Positions 22,242 to 34,513 of a DNA stretch of 64,000 bases are shown piece after piece. Source of the stretch: Sambucus nigra (lineage: Eukaryota > Streptophyta > Magnoliopsida > Dipsacales > Adoxaceae); contig OX422210.1 in assembly GCA_949130495.1 (NCBI GenBank), positions 639,306,585 through 639,370,584 on the forward strand, given 5' to 3'. How positions within the stretch are numbered: the first letter of the stretch is position 1; every line of letters begins with the position of its first letter. The position numbers and the translations under genes were made by a program. The notes under the pieces are model-generated. The model saw only the letters and a list, made by a program, of their open reading frames with translations. It did no database searches and was not told the origin of the DNA.

Positions 22242-24981
22242 TGTAATACCCCATATTTTTCATGATTTAAATAATTATGAGATTAATTATTATGGTGGGA
22301 TTAACATAATTAAAATGTGAGAATTTAATTGTTAATTAATTCGGATTTAAAAATAAATGTTAACTAGCGTGTCAATGGTTAATACTTATTGATTTAATAT
22401 TACTCTGTGATATGTAATATGAAACTATACACTTTGATAAATTGTCAAGAATAAGAAATACGACAGTTTAGTAAATTAAGTCAAACACGTGTGTGAGTCA
22501 TGTCGGGACTAATTTAATGGAATAAAAAGATTAATTATTTTTGGTAAATCATACGATCATTCCGAGTGCGCCGTTGAGTTCGAAAGGGTCGATATAGTCA
22601 TAATAGTATACCCGAGTATTTAGTTTGAGTCCTAGGGCAATTTTAGCCCTAACCGGCGCCCCGAGAGGGCATTATAGTAAATTGTATTTTTGGGTTTAAT
22701 TAATGGACGAAAATTCGAAGTTAATTTATCAGCCACGAGAGGTCCATTAGGGTTGAGAGATACAAAAAGCAAATAACGGCCATAGAGGGTGTGAGGGAGA
22801 ACCAAATTCCAAGAGGGAAGGCCAAATTAACACTACCTTGCACAACCATCACCACCATCGTGTAGATCGAAATGAGAGGAATGCGCTCATACCAACAACA
22901 TCAAGAAATCAGACGACTAATTCGAGGAAAGTGTTTATTACTTGCTATCTTTTAGAAATAATCATACTCATGTTAGAGTAGGTTAAATTAATCATGATTT
23001 ACATGTTAATTAGGTGAAAATTTGAGGTTAAATGATGATTAAAGGCTGGATTAATAAGTTATTGATATTCCTTCATGTATGTAGAGAATTAATCACGAAA
23101 TTGAATCATATATTGATGAACGAATCAGGGTTGATTAGGTTCTTTAACTGAAATTTTAGAAACTAGGGTTCATATGAATTAATTTTGGGATTTTATATAA
23201 TTATGATGATTAATGACGAATTAATGATCCTAGGATGTTAGTAATGATTTATAACCTGTTAAGTGTTGATGGGTATTGATGATGAGGCGTTGGGTGTTGA
23301 ATCTTAGAGGTTTCTAGGTTAAAAAATGGTAGAAAACGCTAAAAATTTGTGTTGAAGACGAAACAGTAGGTCTCGCGCGAAGTTATTTAAATGAGATTGG
23401 TATCTCGCGCGAAGTCGCTCGAGCGACACGTGGCAGTCGTTCAAACAACATTGTCATCTCGTTCGAGTCCAGTGCTGAGTTTACCGATTTATTGGAGTGA
23501 GAGGAACTGGCCGATAGTAAACTTAAACAAGACAGAATTTTGGGAAAGTATGTGAGAATAAATACTTTACTTATTTCGGTATAGAGAGAATGTACCCTGG
23601 AGATTACGAGAGAGATAGTAATCTAAATATTTATACTATACGTAGTGTTGAGGTTAAACTATGTATGAGAAGTATATATGTAGGTTGGAGAAATACCTAT
23701 ACATTCCAATAGGATGTGTGTATGCCTATTATGTGATATTATTGTTAAGAGCACTAATGGGTGATAACCCGGGGGTGCAAGAATATTATTATTAGGTGCA
23801 CTAATGAGTGATAACTCGGGGGTGCAAGGATTCTATCATTATGTGTACTAATGGGCGATAACCCGGGGAACAAGAATATTATTACAAGTGTACTAATGGG
23901 TGATAACTCGGGGATACCAGATTAATGTTATAAGTGCACTAATGGGTGATAACCCGGGGATGAAGCATTATTATGGTTAGGTGCGCTAATGGGTTTTTGT
24001 CCCAGGGGTGCAGTGTTAGAATATATATATATATATATATATGGAAGATGTGACTATATGTGTATATACATAAACTTGTGAATCATTCTACTTGAGTACA
24101 GTTAGTGGGGATGAAAATGTTGATATATAAAATAAATCTTAAGAGTGTAATAGATTTATTATGAAAACGAGGAAACATGTTAATTAGCTATTCGACATAG
24201 GCTAATTTGAAAACGTATTGTATGGGCGATACGGATATACTACCGGTGGGTATAGATACTATTAGAATGACTATAGACTAGTTAGACTGGGTGGTATAAC
24301 CAGGGGAAAATTAGATGTACGTTAGGTGTGCACAATAGATGAGAGGTGAGAAGCTCATGTGAGAGTTCGATAACTAACATGCGTCTAAGACTTATTTTAA
24401 GAACCAGTTTTAAATACTTGCTAAACCATTTTTAAACCTCGGGCCCTGACCCGTTTATTGCATCTCTTCTCTCTTTTTCTATATATATATTGTACCAGGT
24501 GCTCAGCCACAGGGGTACCAGAATTAGAGATTGAATTGTCAGACGTGCTACAGCTATTGTGGAAGCTGTATGTCCTTGCATTAGACGCATCTATCCTTCC
24601 CATTCAGTTTCATTTATACTTCCTATTTAGGGCATGTGTCGCCCGCTTCTAGTCTTCTATTTGAGATATTGTATTCAGTTTACTTTATGGTTTGGCATTT
24701 TGAACTGGGAAGTTTTACCTAGTCTTATTCATTTCAGTATTTGATTCATGTTCAGTATTTATGATATTTCTATGTGTAGTGAATGGTTTATATTTTAAGA
24801 CTGAATGAAAATGGATTTACTTGGTCTTACTAAAATTTGAAATATTTTGGCACCTAGCTTAATTTTATATTAGGTGATTAAAATGTTAAAATGTTTTTCG
24901 ACAGTAATGCTAAGAATGAACCAACCGAACATTCTGTTTTAAATTGGTACAGGACTGATCACCCTTTATTTAATTGTTACA
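22242..24981 (+). mobile_element. Gypsy element B, 5' LTR (2740 bp)
   Basis: The LTR starts TGTAATACCCCATATTTTT and ends TTACA two bases before an initiator-Met-type primer site. Its first 1.5 kb matches the truncated 3' LTR from 29809 with high identity, so B is much younger than A. Relative to the 3' copy it has lost about 37 bp near 23463, between short GAG repeats. It contains a tandem array (23747-24015) and a (TA)n run at about 24022-24042. Confidence 0.9.
23747..24015 (+). repeat. 46-bp tandem array in LTR of element B
   Basis: About six imperfect copies of a unit beginning GTGCACTAATGGGTGATAAC and continuing CGGGG, then a variable AT-rich spacer. The last copy is degenerate. The 3' LTR of B is broken just before the equivalent array. 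Confidence 0.9.
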
Positions 24982-24983
24982 GG

Positions 24984-24995
24984 TGGTATCAGAGC
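24984..24995 (+). other. Primer binding site of gypsy element B
   Basis: TGGTATCAGAGC, complementary to the 3' end of plant initiator Met tRNA, 2 bp after the LTR end. Confidence 0.95.
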
Positions 24996-25167
24996 ATCAG
25001 GTTCCAGAGTCCTTTAGGATATGTACGGCTTACTATGTTTTCTGCTTTGCGTTATTTGATATAGATCCCTATCTTTAGGACTGTTGTGATCTTATTTATG
25101 TGATTACGTCTTCAGCTATTTGAGATTAGTAATAATCATGGACTAATAAAATTCTTTCTCGTCTCAG

Positions 25168-26370
25168 ATGCCTCCTCGATGTGCACCAAGAGACAGACAG
25201 GCCCGGCTAGAGCAACCGGCAGTGCAGGCCCAGGGGACAATGAACGTAGCAAAGGTTGACGCGATAGTTGCACAAGCGATGAATGCAGCTTTAGAGATGG
25301 TGCAGCAGGCCCCACCGCAGGTTCAGGTAGTAGCACCAGCTCCAGTGCATCCGTTTCCCACTGCATGGGAAAGAGTGAGAGAGTCATTTCAGAGGGCATG
25401 TCCCCCAGATTTCATGGGCAGTTCGAATGTGGTTATTACTAGTCAGTGGAAAAAGGACATACAACGGCACCTTCGTATGTATGATTGCAAGGAGGTTCAG
25501 AGACAAGTTTTGGCTACCTTTAACCTGAGAGGGGAAGCCTTACAGTGGTGGGAATCCACTAATACTACCGAGGAGCGAGATTTGATGTCGATCAGTGATT
25601 TCTAGGTACAGTTAGATCGCAGGTACTTTCCTTCCACTGTCAAGATTGAGATGAGGCAGAAACTTTTAGACCTCACCCAGGAAGGGAGAATAATTGCGGA
25701 ATACGAGGAGGAGTTCACGCGATTAGTAAACATGGTACCAGATGAGGTGCCTACTGAGGAGAAGCGCATTCAGATGTTCATGGATGGCTTGACGCGAAGG
25801 ATATGCCAGAATCTATTAGGTAACCTTTCCCTACACTCATATACAGACGTTCTGAATGCAGCCTTATTGAATTGTCAGGACAACCGCTTCCATGTTATGG
25901 GAATCAAGCGAGGGGTAGAGCCCAGACAGTCGGGCAAGATAGGGGGAGGTAGTGTCAGTGAGGAACCAGTTGAGCAGAGTTAGAGACAGGGTTCCCAGCC
26001 GAGGGATCCTGCTAAGAGGTTTCGTTATGGAGGTTTTAGTCATGGTCATGGGGGTTGGAAGCAGGGCTAACAACAGGGCCAGCAGCAGGGCCAGTAGCAG
26101 GGCCAACAGTAGGGAGGATAGTAGGGCCAACAGGGCCAAGGTAGGGGTGGTAACGACCAGTAGGGTCGAGGCTATCAGGGACAGATGGGAGGAAACTTCA
26201 TCGGGAAATGTTATACTTGTGGAAAGACTGGCCATAAGAAACAGGATTGCCCCGATAAGGACAGAGTTCCTCGGCAACGGGGTGCTCACCAGGAGCCCCA
26301 GAGACCTATTTTTCTCAACGCCCTACCAGCACCAGCTCCAGTTCCAGCTTTGCTCGCAGCTTCAATATAG
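25168..26370 (+). pseudogene. Gypsy element B, gag with several stops
   Basis: A single frame can be followed from the ATG at 25168 to 26370. It holds a retrotransposon gag domain (FQRACPPDFMG... then LRGEALQWWES... and YFPSTVKIEMRQKLLDLTQ...), then a Q/G-rich linker made of CAGGGCCAG-like repeats, then a zinc knuckle CYTCGKTGHKKQDC at about 26209-26250. In-frame stops occur at 25603-25605, at 25981-25983, and several times within the linker (26040-26165), where CAG codons have become TAG. There are no frameshifts, so it died mainly by point mutation. Gag would form the virus-like particle. Confidence 0.9.
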
Positions 26371-28346
26371 CAGGGGTAGTTGCAGTATAGACGTGTCTGT
26401 AATGTCCACCAGGCCGCAGTTCCGCAGGCACCACCCGCAGTGGAGGGTAAGTTTTCTATCCATGGTACTTTGGGTCGTATCTTATTTGATACGGAGGCAT
26501 CACACTCCTTTACAGTCACTAGCTTTGCACAGGCCACTAGGTCGTTAGGCACGGCAGAGAGTATAGTGACATGTGTAAACTCACAGTTAGGTAGTGGGTC
26601 GCTAATTTTCTTTATATGCCGAGGAGTAGGCATAGAGATTGGCAGTTTGATTTTTTCGGCTGATACGCTAGTGTTAGATATATTTCAGTACGACGCTATT
26701 AATTGCATGGATTGGCTAGTCGAGTATAGGGCCATGATTGATTACTTCAGTAGGAGTATTGTGTTCACCATTCCGGGCCAGGAGATGTTCTTAGTGGTGA
26801 TGCCTCGTTCTGAGGAAGGGTCGTCCACCCACTTATTTTATATAGAGGATGAGACCTCTGCCGTAGTGGTTCCACTCGATTCAATTCTGGTCATCTGCGA
26901 GTTTGCTGATGTATTTCAGGACACACTGGGGTTGCCTTCGAGTAGAGAGATCGAGTTTTTGATAAACTTAGCACCGGGAACTCGTACGATAGCACGTGCG
27001 CCTTACCGTATGGCTCCGAAAGAGATGAGGGAGTTACGGGATCAGATAGAACAGTTGTTGAAACAGGGCTTCATCCGTAGGAGTACCTCACCTTGGAGTG
27101 CCCCAGTTTTGTTTGTAAAGAAGAGGGATGGGTCCCTACGACTTTGTATTGATTATCGAGAGCTCAATAAAGTCACGATACGGAATAAGTATTCGTTGCC
27201 TCGCATCGATGACTGATTTGACCAGATGAGAGGAGCAGCCCACTTCTCGAAGATAGACTTGAGATCCGGGTATCATCGGCTACGCATCAGGGAGCAGGAT
27301 GTGGATAAGACTGCTTTTTTGATGAGGTATGGGTCGTATGAATTCAGGGTTATGCCATTTGGTCTAACCAACGCCCCAGCAGTATTTATGGACCTGATGA
27401 GCATATTATTCAGAGAGTTTTTAGATCAGTTTGTCATTGTCTTCAAAGATGGCATCCAATTTTATTCCCGCACCGAGGAGGAGCATGCCAAGCACTTACG
27501 TATGGTTCTACAGACCTTACGAGAGCATGAGTTTTATGTCAAATATGAGAAGTGTGAATTTTGGCAGCGGGAGGTACAATTTTTGGGACACATTGTATCA
27601 GAGAGAGTGATATATGTGGATCCTAGTAAGGTGTCAGTGGTGAGGGAGTGGGGACACCCCATCACACCGACAGAGGTGCGAAGTTTTCTGGGATTAACCG
27701 ATTCTACAGATTTTTTATTCGGGGATTCTCGAAGATTGCGGGTCCGATGATGAATCTGACTCGCAAGGGTGTGCCGTTTGTTTGGGATAATGCATGTCAG
27801 TTGGAGTTAGATGAGGTGAAGGATAAGCTAACCTCAGCACCCATACTAGCACTTCCCAGGGCAGGCGTGGAGTACCTGGTTTATACTAACGCATCCTTAC
27901 AGGGGCTTGGGGGAGTACTCCAGCAAGGGGAGCAGGCTATAGCTTTTGCTTCCCGGAATCTTAAGACTCATGAGAAGAATTACCCCACCCACGACTTAGA
28001 GCTAGCAGCAGTCATGTTTGCGCTTCGAATTTAGAGGTATTATTTATTGGGGGAACAGTTTCGCTTATTTACAGACCACAAGTCACTGTAGTACTTGTTC
28101 AAGTAAAAAGAGTTGAATATGCGTCAACGCAGGTGGCTTGAGTTTGTAAAAGATTATCAGTTCGAGATACACTATCACCCGAGGAAGGCTAATTTAGTTG
28201 TTGATGTGTTGATCCGTAGATCGGTAGACGAGAGGGCCGAGGTGTGGAAAGCGAAATGGAAAAAATTGGGACACCAGGATGCTGTGGCCCGATCATTTAT
28301 GTCTGCGATGACAGTTACTCCTCAGATTGTTATGAGAGTAGTATAG
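26371..28346 (+). pseudogene. Gypsy element B, protease-RT-RNase H relic
   Basis: It continues the gag frame. Protease: [10 protein letters not shown], in which the glycine after DT is glutamate (GAG at 26494). [18 protein letters not shown], then [25 protein letters not shown] at 27214-27216 follows RIDD. Further on come [14 protein letters not shown] and MPFGLTNAP, then the active site FKDG at 27442-27453 where the family has F[I/A]DD, so the second aspartate is lost. A one-base shift near 27700 moves the frame into the tether and RNase H ([14 protein letters not shown], then [13 protein letters not shown] where the catalytic D is N). Stops occur at 28032-28034 and in the following RNase H tail. 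It is inactive at three catalytic sites. Confidence 0.9.
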
Positions 28347-29797
28347 GTATAGGCAGCGGATTCATTCTGTCAAGATCGGATTAGGCAGCTTTTAACCGAT
28401 GGAGCCGAGTCTTATTCAGTGAGCTCCGAGGGTGGTTTACGCTTCAATAGGAGAGTCGTTCCAGAGGAGGAGGACTTTCGACATGAAGTGATGACGCAGT
28501 CGCTTGGGTTCCGATTTGCGGTACATCCCGGTGGGGATAAAATGTACCAGGATATGAGGCAACAGTATTGGTAGAGCGAAATGAAGAGAGACATCGCGGA
28601 GTTCATCTCCTAGTGTACCACTTGTCAACTAGTGAAAGTAGACCACCAAAGGCCACCAGGTTTACTTCAGTCGTTAGAGATCCCTACGTGGAAATGGGAG
28701 AGCATTTCCATGGAATTCATTACCGGGTTGCCTACTTCACAGAGAGGACACGATTCTATATGGGTTATTGTGGACCGGTTGACGAAAGTAACCTATTTTT
28801 TGCCAGTCAGGACAGACTATACAGCGGGGTAGTACGCTCAGCTATTATTACAGAGATAGTGAGACTGCATGGTGTGCCTCTTAATATAGTGTCGGATAGA
28901 GACACGACGTTTGTATCTCATTTTGGGGGGAGTTTCCATGAGGCTATGGGTACCGAGTTGCGATTGAGTACAGTGTATCACCCGCAAATCGATGGGCAGA
29001 CTGAGCATACTAATCAGATGCTCGAGGACATATTACGCATGTGTATCCTTGATTTTGGTGGAGGTTGGGAGCAGTACCTTCCACTGGTGGAGTTTACTTA
29101 TAACAACTCCTATCAGTTTACGATTGGCATAGCCTCGTTCGAGGTATTATACGGTAGACCTTGTCGTTCTCCGACTTGTTGGCTAGAGGTGGGGGACAAC
29201 AAACTATTCGGGCCAGAGGTGATTCAGCACACATCGAGCAGGATCGAGATGGTTCGGGGTCGCATACGGGTAGCACAGGACAGATAGAAAAGTTACGACG
29301 ATGCTAGGCGATTCTTCAGAGAGTTTTCCATAGGGGACCAGGTTTTGCTGAGAGTATCTCCTATGAAGGGGGTAATGAGATTTCGGAAAAAAGGGAAATT
29401 AGCTCTGAGATATGTAGGATCATTTCCTATTATCGAGAGGATCAGACCAGTGGCATATAGGCTTGGGTTATCGGAACACTTGCATCGTATCCATGATGTG
29501 TTCCACATCTCGTCACTGAGGCGGTATCTTCTGGATGTGTTGGCACACACTCACATCGCGATTGAGGAGATTGAGTTACAGCCCGACAGTTCATATGAGG
29601 AGAGATCGGTGGATATCCTAGATTATCGTGAGAGGAGGCTGAGGTCAAAGGTAGTTCCACTTGTTCGGGTGCAGTGACAGCATCACAATGTGGAGGAGCC
29701 TACCTGGGAGTGTAAGGCGAATGTGCGTGAGAAATATCCAGATTTATTCGTACCAGGTATGCCTTATTTTTCAAATTTCGAGACGAAATTCCGTTAT
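28347..29797 (+). pseudogene. Gypsy element B, integrase-chromodomain relic
   Basis: Zinc-binding half at about 28490-28640 (VHPGGDKMYQDMRQQYW, then CTTCQLVK with a stop just before it). The core starts with [11 protein letters not shown], where the first catalytic D is E, followed by [13 protein letters not shown]. The frame shifts near 28845; then DRDTTF and HPQIDGQTEH carry the second D and the E. A stop at 29285-29287 precedes the C-terminal part (LRRYLLDVL) and a chromodomain-like tail (SVDILDYRERRLRSKVVPLVRVQ, then a TGA at 29675 in place of the usual W, then EEPTWE...REKYPDLF). The chromodomain tail places B in the Tekay/Del-type chromoviruses, which target heterochromatin; this is family knowledge. 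Confidence 0.85.
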
Positions 29798-29798
29798 T

Positions 29799-29807
29799 AG
29801 GGGGAGT
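29799..29807 (+). other. Polypurine tract of gypsy element B
   Basis: AGGGGGAGT lies directly before the TGTAATACCCC start of the 3' LTR. Confidence 0.9.
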
Positions 29808-29808
29808 A

Positions 29809-31332
29809 TGTAATACCCCATATTTTTATGATTTAAATAATTATGAGATTTATTGTGGTGGGATTAACAGAATTAAAATATGAGAATTTAATTATTAATT
29901 AATCCAGATTTAAAAATAAATATTAACTAGCATGCCAAGGGTTAATACTTATTGATTTAATATTACTGTGTGATATGTAATATGGAACTATACACTTGGA
30001 TAAATTGTCAAGAATAAGAAATATGACAGTTTAGTAAATTAAGTCAGACACGCATGTGAATCGTGTCGGGACTAGTTTAATGGAATAAAAAGATTTATTA
30101 TTTTTGGTAACTCGTATGGTCATTCCGAGTGCGCCGTTGAGTTCGAAAGGGTCGATATAGTCATAATAGTATACCCGAGTATTTAGTTTGAGTCCTAGGG
30201 CAATTTTAGCCCTAACCGGCGCCCCGAGAGGGCATTATAGTAAATTGTATTTTTGGGTTTAATTAATGGACGAAAATTCGAAGTTAATTTATCAGCCACG
30301 AGAGGTCCATTAGGGTTGAGAGATAAAAAAAGCAAATAACGGCCATAGAGGGTGTGAGGGAGAACCAAATTCCAAAAGGGAAGGCCAAATTAACACTACC
30401 TTGCACAACCATCACCACCATCTTGTAGATCGAAATGAGAGGAGTGCGCTCATACCAACAACATCAAGAAATCAGACGACTAATTCGAGGAAAGTGTTTA
30501 TTACTTGATATCTTTTAGAAATAATCATACTCATGTTAGAGTAGGTGAAATTAATCATGATTTACATGTTAATTGGGTGAAAATTTATGGTTAAATGATG
30601 ATTAAAGGATGTATTAATTAGTTGTTGATTTCCTTCATGTATGTAGAGGATTAATCACAAAATTGAATCATATATTGACAAACGAACCGGGGTTGATAAG
30701 GTTCTTTAATTGAAATTTTATAAACTAGGGTTCATGTGAATTAATTTGGGGATTTTATATAATTATGATTATTAATGATGAATTAATGATCTTAGGATGT
30801 TAGGAATGGTTTATAACCTGTTAGGTGTTGATGGGTATTGATGATGAGGCATTGGGTGTTGAATCTTACAAGTTTTTAGGTCCAAAAATTGTAGAAAACA
30901 CTAAAAATCTGTGTAGAAGACGAAACAGTAGGTCTCGCGCGAAGTTGTTCAACTGAGATTGGTATCTCTTGCGAAGTTGCTCGAGCGACACATGGCAGTC
31001 GTTCAAACGACATTGTCATCTCATTCGAGCGATAGGGTGAATTTTTGGGAATTTTCTTAGAGTCCAGTTTTGAGTTTACCGATTTATTGGAGTGAGAGGA
31101 ACTGCCCGATAGTAAACTTAAACAAGACAGAATTTCGGGAAAGTATGTGAGAACAAATACTTTACTTATTTTGGTATAGAGAGAATGTACCCTGGAGATT
31201 ACGAGAGAGATAGTAATCTAAATATTTATACTATACGTAGTGTTGAGGTCAAACTACGTATGAGAAGTCTATATGTAGGTTGGACAAATACCTATAAATT
31301 CTAATAGGATGTGTGTATGCCTATTATGTGAT
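29809..31332 (+). mobile_element. Gypsy element B, 3' LTR, right-truncated
   Basis: It matches 22242-23737 nearly base for base, with scattered transitions. It ends at ATTATGTGAT, 10-15 bp before the point where the tandem array should begin. The following bases belong to an A-type gag leader. Confidence 0.9.
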
Positions 31333-31712
31333 TGTGGTGTTGCGTTCTCTAACTACTTTAGAGACATACCGTTAGGATTTATACTCTTAAAATGTAACCA
31401 CTTACGGAGTTTGGTGTCATTCGTTCTGATGAACGACTCAAATATACCGAAGTGTATCGAGAGGGTTCCTTGCCTGGATTTCATTCGTGAGACGTTGACT
31501 GCATGGTGTTTAATTCGTTCGGGAATGAGGACCTGTTGGGCGTGAGACTTTTATTGTGTACTTAGTAAATGGTTTGAGGGAAAGTGTTTTCCAATTGTCA
31601 CTCATAACAGCATTGAGGAGAAAGTCCCTGAAACCTCGTTAGGGCGACCGCGTGGTAACCTAGTATGAGGGAGAGTTCAACTATCTCTTTCTTTTTACAC
31701 CAGAAGAGATTG
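31333..31712 (+). pseudogene. Second gypsy A-type leader/gag fragment
   Basis: The first part matches 10640-10776 and the second matches 16563-16742 of element A, so this is an A-type leader and gag start without the pararetrovirus. It contains a 78-codon frame (31309-31545) that starts in LTR sequence and is not a gene. It abuts the broken LTR of B. It is best explained as a second internal region of a tandem A array, or another A-family copy joined by deletion. Confidence 0.65.
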
Positions 31713-32869
31713 ATAAAAATCCAAAGAAATTTCGTATTAAAATGTGAATTTGAAAAAAAATTGTTCCAGGATGTAATGAAAGCCCTTCTTTGAAGTTCCT
31801 CCTAGATACATCAATTTGTGTTTTTAGAGTTATCATCCCAATAAAAAAAATATTCTTGTGGTATGCTCTGTTCTTGGTTAGAAATATAGTGAAATCACCT
31901 TTACTATTCTTTCCCCAAAAAAATAAACGGTAGGTATATCTAAGACGTGAAAAGTAGTATACTTGTACATATCCAGACTTTGAAACCAAACCTCAGTTAA
32001 AATCCCATCAACTAGTTAATTTTGAGTTATTTGATCAAGTAAGAGAAACTCAATGGTATTCATAACTGTCTCAATCTAATTATTGATTCAGCTCCAGATA
32101 GAAATTATACCGACTTTCGTTCATAAGGGTAGCCTTGTTCACTATCATATGAATATGATGGAACTCCTTTCAAATTTAAAATTATATATATAATTGGGTT
32201 TCTAACATGTCATTTCAAATTCGCATCGAAAATGGATGCTATAGTTGCTCACCTATCTGCTATATGTCTTTAAGTGATAAGATCCCCGAACCAATCTTTC
32301 TTTCTATCTCAAATTCTTGTTCTTTGTTGCTAGTGGATCAAAGGTCCAACATCCCTTCCATATAATAACCAAGATATAGAGGTTTCATGTTCCCTGTGAT
32401 GACCGGGGTTCGATTCCAATAGTCGGCTTTTCTCTATTTTTCAAATTTTTAAATGATTTATAATGTCCCTTTGAAATCAAAGAATATTGAAAAAATCTTC
32501 CTCCTTTTTCCAAAAGTAATTGATTTATCATGTTATAGGGACTTCCTACTATGTCATAAAAAGGATCTTATTTTAATCCTCCGAGCTACCAACAAATTAA
32601 CTATACCATTTGATCCCTCTATCTGCTAAAAATTGTATCATACGAGGATTTTATCATGACTCGTTGGTTCTATATGACATCATGTACCCACATCATACAG
32701 GGATTGTACTAAAATATATCATACTGAGAAATCTACTCATTATGTTATTTTAACAAAACTTAAAATGACTTAATGAGTTTTGAAATTACTTTTTTAGGAA
32801 ACTATTTCAAAAATCTTTATAACACACAAGATGTGTAAAACAGTTTTTGAGCAAATTATTTTAGTCTCT
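31713..32869. other. Anonymous AT-rich region
   Basis: No credible gene. A 102-codon minus-strand frame at 31681-31989 overlaps the gag fragment and has no recognised domain. A possible plastid-derived patch lies within (see 32399-32556). Confidence 0.3.
32399..32556 (+). other. Possible plastid trnT-UGU/rps4 spacer fragment
   Basis: GGTTCGATTCCAATAGTCGGCTTTT reads like the T-arm and acceptor end of plastid tRNA-Thr(UGU), with a two-base insertion and substitutions. About 120 bp later TTCCTACTATGTCA resembles the start of rps4, which follows trnT-UGU on the plastid genome. There is no anticodon arm, so this is not a tRNA gene. The call rests on memory of plastid sequence and is tentative. 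Confidence 0.3.
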
Positions 32870-34504
32870 TGGAAATAGGTTTTAAACTAAACCTAAGTCT
32901 GATTTGTAGAATGTAGCAGTAAAGAGATAAAAATCACACACAAGAGACAAGGAATTTTCAACGTTGTAAAACCCCACCCAATTGGGGAAACATTCACGAC
33001 TCCCTCTACGGAGTACAACAAAATCCACTATAAACAGAGATAGGTTAAGAGCATGTACAACAAATCATATAACCAATATTATTCAAGTCAAGAGTTATAC
33101 CTACGTGAGAATCCTCTCCTTCTGGGGTACCGTCTTCTGACTTCTTCAGATTCTCGTTATCCTTCTTTATTACACGCCTTGCTTCCTTTCTCCTTTTAAC
33201 TTGATGTCGACTCACTAGTCGAAATCTCTCAACGAGCAACACACTTTAGTGTTTATGGGTGAATGTGTAGTGAGTGAAGTACCTAAATGATATGCATGTA
33301 CTCACGCACACTTATAATAAAGACAAATCCCATAAATTACAATAGATCTAATTAATGAAATATGTTTTCACATTTCTTAATCTTAATTTTTTTGTGAAAA
33401 ATATTTCAAGATCTGATTTCTTTTAGATCTTTAAAACACAGATCCATAGAAATTATCTATAAACATAATTTTTCGATATGAAAAATTTTCAAATCTGAAA
33501 CATGCAAGTCTTGATTCCAGTTTGTGAAAACAAGAGAAGTTGGATTAATAAGATTTTAAAACTTTATAAAGCAAAATCCAACCGAGAGATAAGATTTCTC
33601 AAAAAAAGAAATCAGGAACAGCCTAGAAAAAAACGTGAAATATATCAGAGTTTTTAGATCTAAAATTTTTTAAAAGAAATGAGATCCAAAATATGTTAGG
33701 CTGTTGAGAGAGAGATTACAATAGTGAGGAATAAGCATAACTAACTCTAAATATTTTTTCTCTAAAACTTTTATCTTTTCTCTATTTTCTCTCTTTTCTC
33801 TCTCTTCTCTCAACTCTCAGGTATCTCAAAAAAACTTTGAATTGAAAGGAATAAGCTTCCTTACATAGACCCAATGAGTGATCTAGAATATTAATTGAAA
33901 TCAAAGGCTAGTATTAAATCTAATTTAAAAATTTTAAATCTAATGGTCGAGAAACAACCGCACTAAATCCAACTCTGATTGGTTGAAATGAGACACACAT
34001 GGATCAACCCAGGTAACTTTCACATGGATTAACCCAGGTAGAGAATCAAGAGGAAACACGTGCAGGTCAGAAACGCGAGATTTTAAGTTTCAAAAAAATC
34101 CATTTTTGACCACAAATGTTTCTGTCGGTTTTGAATTCTACCCAAGACATATTTTAGGAACTTATAAAATTCAAATTTTAACCCCAAAATAATTTAAACC
34201 CAATTTAATTATTTTAAAAATAGATTTAGTTGTTTTAAAATTCCTAAAAATTATAGACAATTCATTTTAATTCCAGTTAACACACAATAATCAATTATGA
34301 TATGAAATGCAATCCTATGAGTTGTAAATCTGTTGGAATACTACCTTTGTGACTGATTGAGGAGTCTTTGTTGATTTTGAGGTAGCATATGAAGAGGCTA
34401 TGATGTACTTGAAAGAGGGGCTTAAAATTTTGTCAATATTTACAAATTAGTTGAGGCTCCTATATAATGCAGACTCAAACGAGTCAATTATATAGTGTGC
34501 TTCA
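32870..34504 (-). mobile_element. Ty1/copia element, probable 3' LTR
   Basis: The right edge is set by a polypurine tract (34505-34513), after which the minus strand starts TGAAGCACACTATATAATTG. The left edge at TGGAAATAGG is a guess, because the partner LTR lies outside the window. The interior holds copia-LTR-like features, such as an A-rich stretch with CACACACAAGAGACAAGG near 32935. No coding region is seen. Confidence 0.4.
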
Positions 34505-34513
34505 ATCTCCCCC
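34505..34513 (-). other. Polypurine tract of the copia element
   Basis: GGGGGAGAT on the minus strand, directly before the proposed LTR start. A second purine run (minus GGGGGAGAG at about 34774-34782) is an alternative site. Confidence 0.5.

Noticed and set aside
25864..26289. Minus-strand L-rich open frame opposite gag of element B
   Set aside because: It is the reverse of the CAGGGCCAG repeats in the Q-rich linker; the leucine runs are an artefact of that repeat.
31681..31989. 102-codon minus-strand frame in the A/T-rich region
   Set aside because: It overlaps the gypsy gag fragment on its left and has no recognised domain. A plastid origin was considered but not supported.
32399..32432. 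tRNA gene
   Set aside because: Only a T-arm and acceptor-like end are present. There is no D-arm or anticodon arm upstream, and the T-stem has an insertion.
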